Part shown: positions 37,022-45,900 of the stretch, piece after piece
Layout of the letters: the number at the start of each line of letters is the position of its first letter
How positions within the stretch are numbered: the first letter of the stretch is position 1
Assembly (NCBI RefSeq): GCF_001456025.1
Contig: NZ_LMTZ01000024.1
Location: forward strand, 48,470-112,469
DNA length: 64,000 bases
DNA from: Mastigocoleus testarum BC008
GTDB taxonomy: Bacteria; Cyanobacteriota; Cyanobacteriia; Cyanobacteriales; Nostocaceae
Direction of reading: 5' to 3'
Notes under the pieces: generated by a model
The model's input: the letters and a program-made list of their open reading frames with translations, nothing else
Database searches by the model: none
Told to the model about the DNA's origin: nothing
Made by a program: the position numbers and the translations under genes

Positions 37022-37930
37022 ATTCTTCTCTGTACTCAATTCATAATAACTGATAACTTGCGCCATTCTCAATAATCGTCTTGGATTAAGATCCCTGTCC
37101 TCATAGAATAAAGTCTGAGAAGTCAAACTGTGTAAGGCTTTATAGTTTACAGACACGCTGTGCTAACAGTGGTTTTTAGAGTACGATTGCTAACACGACA
37201 TAATACTTATGGAAGACTTCCGGGCTTGGAGTAAATCCTATGAGGGCGAAAAATTAATTTTCATAGGTGATTGGACTGAATCAGATCGGTGCAGATTATC
37301 AGTTGTAACATACTCTCGTTATTGCACGAAAATTTGGTATTGCTGGAAGAAGAAATTTTATGGTGATTCGAGTGTATTGTTATAAATATTGTTGGGATAA
37401 TTACGAGTTACCAATAATTTAATAACGCGATGTGCAATTTTTTCAGAAACGTATATTTTTCGTATTTTCAGGAAGAAAAACTTTTTTGAGGTCGTTTGAA
37501 AACTTTATTTTGTCGTGAAAAGTTGTAGTTGGGATTCATTAGTGAAATGATACCAATTTTTTATAAATACGTAAACATGAAAAGCTTTGATTTGCGAATA
37601 CTTAAGAATATGAATAACTGGCTGAATATTTTCTCTGTAATAGATAAAGGTAATAGATCAATAACCAAGATTCTTAGGAAATGTTTCTGTTCTCCATTCC
37701 CCTATGAGCAAAATTTTACAGTATATTTCAGTTTGGTGACGTACATTCAGACAGGTATTAATTCTTATACAAAAAGAGTTTGAAGATATGGGTTTGCTAC
37801 CTCGTTGACTTGCAAAGTGTTTTATGTCCCAAACAATATGTCTGCTACTATTTTTCTTCACAAAGCTGAACTCACTTGAGAACAAATCAAACAAGAACAT
37901 ATGAGCTAATTAAAGGTGCATATTGAAACT
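37022..37930. other. Long intergenic region
   Basis: About 900 bases. A 58-codon plus-strand frame from 37209 (MEDFRAWSKSYEGEKLIFIG...) has no ribosome site but reads like protein and could be a gene relic. Another frame near 37529-37783 looks like chance. A fragment of a dispersed repeat (GACACGCTGTGCTAAC, near 37153) resembles the left window edge. Confidence 0.4.
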
Positions 37931-39451
37931 ATGGATATCGATACTATAAATACTTCAAGGTATTGGATGATTCGTATTATTACCAATCCTAGAAACAGGG
38001 ATAGTCACCTAACAAGAGGTTATAAAGATCGAGAATCTGACCTAGCAAAACAGTTCTTCGCAGAAAATTTCCCAGAAGAAAGCAACCAAAAAACTCTATC
38101 AAAACAAGTAAACAGGAATATTCAAACAGATCTGTGGAATATTTTCCACAATCACACTCTCGACTTTAAAATTCGTGCTTTAGCTGGACTTTGTTTGAGA
38201 TGTTACATTTCTCACGCGATCGGAAAAACTTGCATATTAATTACCAATAACAATTTTGGGATTGATACTCCTAAACCCTTTACATACCATGAATTACTAC
38301 CATACGTTCTCAATGATGATGGAAAGACCCTCATCATTTTGGACAGAGATGGAAAAACTCAGTTGATTCTAAAAGAAAATGGCTTTACTCAAGCAATATC
38401 AAATAAGGGGAATTATCAAAGTTTAGAAATTTTACGAACTTATAATCCAAATTTAAGTAAAACAGAAAGCTTAGATAATTGGACAATCAGATGTACCCGA
38501 CAGAATAAAGAATTGAGAAATTTCCTGTTGGAATATAGAATAGGTGTTCCTAGTGATTGGTCAGTTTTATGTAAAGATGTTCCTAATTCCCTTAAGTTTC
38601 ATTTACAAAATCACGAGCGTGAAATTTTAGAAGTCTTTCATCAGGTTTACCGTCGGGATAGACGCTCCTGTGGTCAAACAGGAAAATGTACTAATCCAAC
38701 GAAAGAGCAACTAACAGAAATGCTCGCTTCCTTAAAGAAAAAAAATATCAACCTGAATTCTTATGAAGAACTGATTCGACTGCTCAAAGAAATTGCACAT
38801 ATATTACGTCAAGATATATACTCTAAAAAGCTTGGTACCCCCCATGCTGAATCTATAGATACACCATTGGAAACAGATGAAAGTAATAATTATTCACTTC
38901 AATCTCATCTCCCTCCTGGTAGTTATTTAGATCCAGTATCGATTGAATGGCAAGAATTATTAAATTTTCTTAATCAGTTATTCATGGAAGTTCTGTCTCA
39001 AGCGATCGCCCAAAGGATTTCTGATAAGATTTCAGACTTAGCAAAAAGTCGAAAATATAACCGTTTTGCAAGCATATTCCCAGAAGGATTAAAGCTCTAT
39101 TATCGAGAAACGAATCCTTTAAGCATCGTTCAAATTGCAGATCAATGGTCTATTGATAAATCTCAAGCTAGACGGATATTCAAGTTAAAAGAACTGATCA
39201 AATCTACTGAGTACTTAACCCAGGAGACATTGATTAAAGATCTCATAAAAAACCCGGTAGATCCTCGCTTAACTTCCCTATCTAAAAATCGAGAGGAACT
39301 AATAAATATTGCTGAAGTAATCAAAGAATACATGCACCAAATGGCTTTTAAAGAAGCATTTGCAGAAATCAGTAACGGTAGATATCTTAGCAGAAATAGT
39401 TTGTTTGCCCAACTATTACGTCAATACCTCGAAGATAAGAATACAGCATAA
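37931..39451 (+). CDS. Conserved cyanobacterial HTH-like protein paired with DUF1822
   Basis: About 506 residues of unknown function. The central part (HEREILEVFHQVYRRDRR, then KCTNPTKEQLTEMLASL) is a conserved block I associate, from memory, with genes found beside DUF1822. Near residue 400 the segment SIVQIADQWSIDKSQARRIF has the shape of a helix-turn-helix, as in sigma-factor region 4-like proteins. I prefer the ATG at 37931 (AAAGG upstream) to the GTG at 37916. It precedes the DUF1822 gene by 169 bp on the same strand. A transcription-related role is inference. Confidence 0.65.
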   Translation: MDIDTINTSRYWMIRIITNPRNRDSHLTRGYKDRESDLAKQFFAENFPEESNQKTLSKQVNRNIQTDLWNIFHNHTLDFKIRALAGLCLRCYISHAIGKTCILITNNNFGIDTPKPFTYHELLPYVLNDDGKTLIILDRDGKTQLILKENGFTQAISNKGNYQSLEILRTYNPNLSKTESLDNWTIRCTRQNKELRNFLLEYRIGVPSDWSVLCKDVPNSLKFHLQNHEREILEVFHQVYRRDRRSCGQTGKCTNPTKEQLTEMLASLKKKNINLNSYEELIRLLKEIAHILRQDIYSKKLGTPHAESIDTPLETDESNNYSLQSHLPPGSYLDPVSIEWQELLNFLNQLFMEVLSQAIAQRISDKISDLAKSRKYNRFASIFPEGLKLYYRETNPLSIVQIADQWSIDKSQARRIFKLKELIKSTEYLTQETLIKDLIKNPVDPRLTSLSKNREELINIAEVIKEYMHQMAFKEAFAEISNGRYLSRNSLFAQLLRQYLEDKNTA

Positions 39452-39620
39452 ACAAAATTATGTACTAAAGTAATAAATCTAAAACTTGAAATCTAAAATG
39501 TAAAATTGGATACTGGATTCAAGCCTTCAGTGAAAATAAGTAGTAAATATCGCAAATATTTTACTTCAAACTCCATCTCACCTTAAACTCCGAAGTCATA
39601 CAAAAAATCTACATTCAATA

Positions 39621-40757
39621 ATGAATAGACAAGATATGCTTTACTCACTATTAAATAATCCAAAATATCTGGATCTAAACGTGGAACCACCAATTATTCC
39701 CCTACAATCAAAATACTTCGATCAAGCTAGAGAAATTAGTCAGAAAGTAATAGGTGAAGAAAATCAGTGGAAAACTTACTTAAGTGCGATCGCTTTGTTT
39801 GCTTTTGTAGAAGGATTGCAGGAAATAGTACCAGATATCAAAATCGACATTGACAACGCTTCTATTTTTCAACCCCAACATAAAAGCTTAACCGATACAG
39901 TCTGTAATATACAACTTAGTAACTTGAAGCTTTGTTTAATTACAATTGATAATTTAAGCGATGATTGGATAACTGTACCGGAAAGTATCATCAATTCCCC
40001 TAAACTAGCAGGTCATTTATATGTACTACTCCAGATAATGGAAGCAGAAGGACAATTGATAATTCATGGTTTTATGCATCGTGATGACATTTTAAAATAT
40101 CAAGAGTCCGTTAATACTACTAGTACAAATCGACACAATAACAGTGTTAAAGTCCCATTTTCTCGCTTCGATCCCGAAATCAATAATCTTCTAATTTATT
40201 CTCGCTTATTGGAACCTGACGCGATTACCTTACCCACAGAAAATGTAGTCACTCCAGTAGTGATCGCAAAAATTCATAAAGCTTCCCATGCTATTACTCA
40301 ATCTCTGGTAAATCTGGGTCAATGGTGGAATGACGTATTCGAAGAAGGATGGGAATCTCTTGGAGAAATTTTAACACTGCAAATACCCGATCCTGTTTAC
40401 TTAAGAAGTAACCATTCTCCTGAATATCCAATTCAGAAAGGTAAATTATTTGATTTCGGATCATTACTTAATAATAAAAAATTTGCCTTGGTAGTAAAGA
40501 TGAAACCCGAAGAAAATGAAGAAAAAGGTGTAATTGTACAAATTCGTCCAAAAACGGAAAATGAATATTATTTACCACAGGATTTAAAGTTAAAAATAAC
40601 CCTAAACCATAATACAAATCAAGCAGAAAGCGAAGAAGCGATCGCAACCGAATCAGATTGCTTTATTCAGCTAGGATTTTGTGAATCTCCTGGTAAAAAG
40701 TTTAAAGTGGAAGCAATCTATCAAGATGCTGTATTCACAGAAGAATTTGTCTTGTAA
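39621..40757 (+). CDS. DUF1822 family protein, copy B
   Basis: A 378-residue DUF1822 protein, same strand and downstream of the HTH-like gene, so probably cotranscribed. Close to copy A at 34829-35944 along its whole length, with blocks such as SPKLAGHLYVLL, QKGKLFDFGSLLNNKKFALV and CESPGK-FKVEAIYQDAV. The two may also share some DNA beyond the coding ends. Translation could start at Met1 (MNRQDMLYS) or Met6, which is Met1 of copy A. Function unknown. Confidence 0.8.
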   Translation: MNRQDMLYSLLNNPKYLDLNVEPPIIPLQSKYFDQAREISQKVIGEENQWKTYLSAIALFAFVEGLQEIVPDIKIDIDNASIFQPQHKSLTDTVCNIQLSNLKLCLITIDNLSDDWITVPESIINSPKLAGHLYVLLQIMEAEGQLIIHGFMHRDDILKYQESVNTTSTNRHNNSVKVPFSRFDPEINNLLIYSRLLEPDAITLPTENVVTPVVIAKIHKASHAITQSLVNLGQWWNDVFEEGWESLGEILTLQIPDPVYLRSNHSPEYPIQKGKLFDFGSLLNNKKFALVVKMKPEENEEKGVIVQIRPKTENEYYLPQDLKLKITLNHNTNQAESEEAIATESDCFIQLGFCESPGKKFKVEAIYQDAVFTEEFVL

Positions 40758-40813
40758 TACCAGTATCGACAAAATACTGCCAAATATCAAACATTTGAAT
40801 TTATATTTGTTTT

Positions 40814-40835
40814 CTGTTCCCTGTTCCCTGTTCCC
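40814..40835. repeat. Heptamer STRR, 3 units
   Basis: Three units of CTGTTCC/C (TGTTCCC) downstream of the DUF1822 gene; a short member of the STRR class. Confidence 0.7.
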
Positions 40836-41016
40836 TTTTATAAACAAAGTACAGGAATATTAAAGAAAATTGATATAACTATTTTCCGATCCTCACAACT
40901 TCCCCAAATTCTTGTCCTAATCTAATAGTGGAGTTAACGGAAGCAGTCAAAGGGTAAACCTTAAAGTCTCACAATCTTTAAGAAATTAAACCCGATCGCC
41001 AGTGGGGGAGGTGAAC

Positions 41017-41223
41017 ATGAAGACCCAAGATACCAATCCATTCCATCAGAAACTTTCGATTGCTTACATAATAATGTTATTTATAACCTTGCTCGTAAGT
41101 ATTTGGTGGACGCGACGCACAACTCCTAAACCCGAAATTATAGATCCGAATATAGCAAATACCGAACAAACAAATAATGTACAGATTGTTCCCCCGATTA
41201 TGGGAGAGCTAGCTTATCGCTAA
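41017..41223 (+). CDS. Small single-pass membrane protein, 68 aa
   Basis: Starts at the ATG at 41017, preceded by a strong GGGGGAGG ribosome site. Residues about 17-33 (IAYIIMLFITLLVSIWW) form one membrane helix. Basic residues (TRR) follow, then a polar Pro/Asn-rich tail. Not a family I recognise. It lies upstream of another small protein gene on the same strand. Confidence 0.6.
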   Translation: MKTQDTNPFHQKLSIAYIIMLFITLLVSIWWTRRTTPKPEIIDPNIANTEQTNNVQIVPPIMGELAYR

Positions 41224-41338
41224 AACAAATTAAATTGCTGTTTCAGATTTTGCGATGTTTCAGTATTTAGAGTCTTTATTTAATATTAGAGAAATTTGTT
41301 GAAGATTTTTCAATGAATGAAATCAAGGAGCATTGATT

Positions 41339-41503
41339 ATGTCCGCATTTAGTAAAATTGCTCAGTCAATTGAAAATATTTTTCAAAAAACTATTGAATT
41401 TATTTCCGGTGGGGCTAAAAGAATTTTTACTCCTACCGATGATGACTATCCCAAGACAGGAGTACAACCCTACGAAGGAGATCCCGCAACAAATAAGGAT
41501 TAG
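41339..41503 (+). CDS. Conserved small protein, 54 aa
   Basis: A gene from ATG at 41339 (AAGGAG 8 bp upstream) to TAG at 41501-41503. The N-terminal half is an amphipathic helix region (FSKIAQSIENIFQKTIEFI). The C-terminal half has the acidic and aromatic motif PTDDDYPKTGVQPYEGDP, which I recall from short proteins of other cyanobacteria, without known function. Two hairpins and a T-rich stretch follow directly, supporting a real transcript end. Confidence 0.6.
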   Translation: MSAFSKIAQSIENIFQKTIEFISGGAKRIFTPTDDDYPKTGVQPYEGDPATNKD

Positions 41504-41523
41504 CTCTGTCTAAAGTCTAAACT

Positions 41524-41560
41524 ATCTCTCAAAGAGAGATTAAACACCTCCCAGTGTTTA
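41524..41560 (+). terminator. Double hairpin terminator
   Basis: ATCTCTC-AAA-GAGAGAT (41524-41540), then TAAACAC-loop-GTGTTTA (41541-41560), followed by TTTTTCGGTTTTTCG. It begins 20 bp after the stop of the 54-aa gene. Confidence 0.6.
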
Positions 41561-41835
41561 GGACAACGGTTTTTCGGTTTTTCGATTTTTCTAAAAATTC
41601 ATGGATAATTTACGTCTAACGTGAATTAAATTGAGATCGCTTTATGGATGATTTCTCTCTAAGTTTGCACTTCTAGAGAAAGACCGATTCCATGAGCGAG
41701 ATTTTTTTGTACCCGGTTAAATAACAATAACATCAGTTACTAGTTACAATTCTGTCGGATTTAGATCCCCCTAACCCCCTTAAAGTTAATGGGGGGACTT
41801 TGAGTCTGTATCATTTTTACTTTTACTGTACCTGC

Positions 41836-41858
41836 ATATATTCAAATTTTGAATATAT
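41836..41858. promoter_or_regulatory. Candidate PadR operator
   Basis: A perfect inverted repeat ATATATTCAAA-T-TTTGAATATAT, 33 bp before the padR start codon. PadR regulators commonly bind such dyads near their own promoters, so autoregulation is likely. Confidence 0.5.
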
Positions 41859-41891
41859 AATAATTATTAGGATAATCATCATTTTAAAGAT

Positions 41892-42224
41892 ATGGCTAAT
41901 CGTAAGAAAGAGGACACCCTAGATTTAACACTCATAGAAGAAGCCATTCTCAATGCGCTCTCCTTTAAAGAAAGGTATGGATTAGAAATCATGGACGCGA
42001 TCGCTAAAGCTAGTAATGGCGATCGCACAATTGGTTTTAGTTCCCTTTATCCTACATTAAGGAAACTAGAAAAACGGGGATTTGTAGAGTCTCGATGGGG
42101 AGATGAAGCAGCAGAGGAGACAACAGGAGCGCGGAGAAGATATTACAAAATCACAGGTTCCGGGTTGCAAGCACTGGATAAAAAGGAACAATTTTTAGAA
42201 GCATTAAGGCTATTTGCGACTTGA
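41892..42224 (+). CDS. PadR family transcriptional regulator
   Basis: A 110-residue winged-helix regulator. EEAILNALSFKERYGLEIMDAI is the first helices, FSSLYPTLRKLEKRGFVESRW is the recognition helix and wing entry, and GARRRYYKITGSGLQAL is the wing and last helix. Short subfamily 1-like form without the long C-terminal domain. It precedes a membrane protein by 69 bp, and the two probably form an operon. A 23-bp palindrome upstream may be its operator. Confidence 0.88.
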   Translation: MANRKKEDTLDLTLIEEAILNALSFKERYGLEIMDAIAKASNGDRTIGFSSLYPTLRKLEKRGFVESRWGDEAAEETTGARRRYYKITGSGLQALDKKEQFLEALRLFAT

Positions 42225-42293
42225 TTTAATCTCTACTTGATTTAATCTCTACTCGAATTAATTTTTTGAACTAATCTAAGGAAAAACTAAAAT

Positions 42294-42833
42294 ATGAAAA
42301 AATATAGTCGAAAATCTACTAATTATTTGCTCAAGAGTATTTTTAGTCAATTGCGTCTAGTATTGATTGCAATTCCTAAAACTCTTCTGTATCTAATTTG
42401 TGAAGGTGCAATTTACGCTCTTATTTTAGTTATTGGCGTTCTATTGATAAAATTCGGCGTACCTCAAGCTTTTGCTCTGGGTTTGAGTATTACTCTTATT
42501 ATTGCAACTCTTATTATTAGCTATACAACAATTAGACAGCATAGAATTATTACCCGTCGTTCGAGAAAAAATAGACCACACAACTCAGTTAAAGGTGAAG
42601 TCAGGTTTGCTGATGCGATCGCTGGAATACTTTCACAAAATTCACCGCGAGAATGGGAAGAGTATCAAGACTGGTTGCACGATATTTTACTTGCTCGTCG
42701 TCAGTTACTTAATAGTGGAATTGCAAAGTGGAAAGTAACTTTAATTACTTATTGGCGGTTAACTGCATTATGTGTAACCGTGGGTGCGATTAAGTTGAGA
42801 AGGTTTGCCAGAATTGTTAGGAAATTGCGTTAG
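42294..42833 (+). CDS. Membrane protein linked to PadR, 179 aa
   Basis: A basic protein with two adjacent membrane helices (about 35-55 and 58-80), followed by a strongly basic segment and a C-terminal part with WEEYQDWLHDILLARRQLL. This type of two-helix protein is commonly seen behind cyanobacterial padR genes (from memory). Function unknown; cotranscription with padR is likely. Confidence 0.6.
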   Translation: MKKYSRKSTNYLLKSIFSQLRLVLIAIPKTLLYLICEGAIYALILVIGVLLIKFGVPQAFALGLSITLIIATLIISYTTIRQHRIITRRSRKNRPHNSVKGEVRFADAIAGILSQNSPREWEEYQDWLHDILLARRQLLNSGIAKWKVTLITYWRLTALCVTVGAIKLRRFARIVRKLR

Positions 42834-42994
42834 TTTTTCAGTTATTATTCTTTTCAAAAAACCATTATTTTGACCTTGTATATTTCGAGCAAAAATATAA
42901 ATAGTATTGCGTAATAGTAATACAAACTACATAGCTGGTTACATTTAAAACTATTAATCTATAATTAAAGGCTAGTACTCTTAACTATGGAAAG

Positions 42995-45900
42995 ATGACG
43001 CCAAAGCCCAGTGTAGCTAGCTTAATCCAACAAGGACACGACCGACTAGATAAGGGAGATTACGCAGCCGGTTTACAAACTTTTCACCGAGCTGCTGCAC
43101 TGGAACCGCAAAACCACAAGGTTTTGTATGGTTTGGGTTTAGCTTGTTACCGACAGGAAAAATATGAGGAGTCGGTAGAATTTCTCAAGCGAGCTTTGGA
43201 GGTCAAACCGAATTATATTTTGGCGTTAGCACGTCGGGGTATGGCGTATAAACAACTAAAGCAGACACAGCAAGCAGAGTTTTTTGAGCGAGTTATTAAA
43301 TTGACGCCTCAAGATGCGGAAGATTGGCGGGGTAGAGGTCTTGCACTGAGTAAGTTAGGAAGATACGAAGATGCAGTTGCTTCCTACGACAAAGCTATAG
43401 AAATTCAACCTGACCACTACTATGCTTGGTACAACCGGGGAGTGACGCTGGATGATTTAGGAAGATATGAAGATGCAGTTGCTTCCTATGACAAAGCCAC
43501 AGAAATTAAACCTAACCACTACTATGCTTGGATAAATCGAGGAGTAGCATTGTATTCTTTAGGAAGATATGAAGAGGCGCTTGCTTCTTATGACAAAGCC
43601 ATAGAAATTAAACCTGACTTCTATTGTGCTTGGAACAACCGGGGATTAGCGTTGGTTGATTTAGGAAAACACGAAGATGCATTTGCTTCCTATAACAAAG
43701 CCATAGAAATAAAACCTGATGACTATGATGCTTGGGTCAACAAGGCATCAGCGCTGTATTGTTTAGGAAGATACCAAGAAGCAGTTGCTTGCTATGACAA
43801 AGCAATAGAAATAAAACCTGATGACTATAATAGTTGCGATTACCAAGGATTGGCACTTTTTTATTTAGGAAAATATGAAGAAGCAGTTAATTCTTATAAC
43901 AAAGCAATAGAAATAAAGCCCAATGACTACGATACTTTGTGTTACCAAGGAGCAGCGCTGTTTCATTTAGGAAGATATGAAGATGCACTTATTTGTTATG
44001 ACAAAACAACAGAAATTAAATCTGACGACTATAGTGCTTGGGGAAATCGGGGAGCAGCGCTGTTTTACTTGGGAAGATATGAAGATGCAATTGCTTCTCA
44101 TGACAGAGCAATAGAACTTAAACCTGATGACTATAATGCTTGGTACACTCGTGGGGTAGCGCTGGGTAACTTAGGAAGATATGAAAATGCGGTTGTTTCC
44201 TACGATAAAGCCATAGAAATTAAACCTGATGACTATAATGCTTGGTACAACCGGGGAGTGGTGCTGTTTAATTTAGGAAGATATGAAGATGCTGTTGTTT
44301 CCTACGATAAAGCCATAGAAATTAAACCTGATGACTATAATGCTTGGTACAACCGGGGAGAGGCGCTTGCTTGCTTAAGAAGATACGGACAAGCACTCAT
44401 TTCTTGTGACAAAGCCATAGAAATTAAACCTAATGATTATAATGCTTGGTACAAAAGGGGGTTGGCGCTTGCTTACTTAAGAAGATATGAAGATGCTGTT
44501 GCTTCCTATGACAAAGCTATAGAAATTAAACCCGATGACTATAATGCTTGGAATTGTCGGGGAGGGATGCTGTTTCTTTTAGGAAGATATGAAGATGCAG
44601 TTGCTTGCTATGACAAAATCATAGAAATTAAACCTGAATTCTATAATGCCTGGTACACTAAGGGGTTAGCGCTGAGTGATTTAGAAAAATATGAAGAAGC
44701 ACTTACTTACTATGATAAAGCGATAGAAATCAAACCTGACTTTTATCATGCTTGGAGTAACCGGGGTTCTGCACTGCGCTATTTAGGAAGATATAAAGAT
44801 GCAGTTGCTTCTTACGACAAAACTATAGAAATTGAACCTGATAACTACAATGCTTGGATAAGTCGGGGATCTATACTTTGTGACGACTTACAAGAATATA
44901 AAAAAGCGATCGCCTCTTTCGAGCGAGCCATAGAAATTGAACCTGATGATTACTCTGCTTGGTACACCCGTGGAGTAGCATTGGGTAAATTAGAAAAATA
45001 TGAAGAAGCGATTGCTTCCTATGATAAAGCAATAGAACTTAAATCTGACCACTATAGTACTTGGAATAACCGGGGATGGGCGCTAGCTAACTTAGAAATA
45101 TACGAAGATGCAATTGCTTCTTATGACAAAGCGATAGAAATTGAACCTGGTAATTACTCTACTTGGTACGCCCGTGGAGTAGCGCTGAGTGATTTAAAAA
45201 AATATGAAGAAGCACTTGTTTCCTATGATAAAGCAATAGAAATTAAACCCGATCTCTACTATGTTTGGAATAACCGGGGATTAGCTTTGGCTAATTTAAG
45301 AAGATATGAAAATGCACTTGCTTCTTATGACAAAGCAATAGAACTTAAATCTGACGACTATGATACTTGGAACAACCAAGGAACTGCACTCATAAGTTTA
45401 GAACAATACGAACAAGCGGTTGCTTCCTATGACAAAGCAATAGAAATTAAACCCAGTGACAACAATGCTTGGAACAACCGGGGATTATCACTTAACTATC
45501 TAGGACAATATGAAAATGCAATTGCTTCTCTTGACCAAGCAATAAAACTTAAACCTGATGATAACAATGCTTGGAATAACCGGGGAAACGTGCTGAATAA
45601 TTTACAAGAATATGAACAAGCACTTATCTCTTGTAACAAAGCAATAGAAATTAAACCTGATGACTACAATCCTTGGTACAACCGGGGAATTGCACTGGCT
45701 AACTTAGAAAAATATGAAGATGCTATTGCTTCCTTCGAAAAAGCTGTAGAAATTAAACCTGACTTTGATGACGCTTGGAATCGCCGGGGAATTGTACTTT
45801 GTGACAACTTACGAGAATATAAAAAAGCGTTATCATCTTTTGTTCGAGCCATAGAAATAAAACCTAATTTCTACGATGCTTGGTACAACAAAGGAGTTGT

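Larger units (their letters stand above)
41504..41891. other. Intergenic region with terminator and operator
   Basis: 388 bases. It holds two tandem hairpins (41524-41560), a purine/pyrimidine block CCCCCTAACCCCC near 41768, and the AT-rich 23-bp palindrome (41836-41858) before the padR gene. No gene is seen. Confidence 0.6.

Noticed and set aside
37209..37385. 58-codon plus-strand frame in a long spacer
   Set aside because: Reads somewhat like protein, but no ribosome site or similarity was recognised; left as a note in the spacer entry.
37529..37783. Plus-strand 84-codon frame
   Set aside because: Composition and lack of a ribosome site suggest chance; an opposite-strand frame overlaps it.
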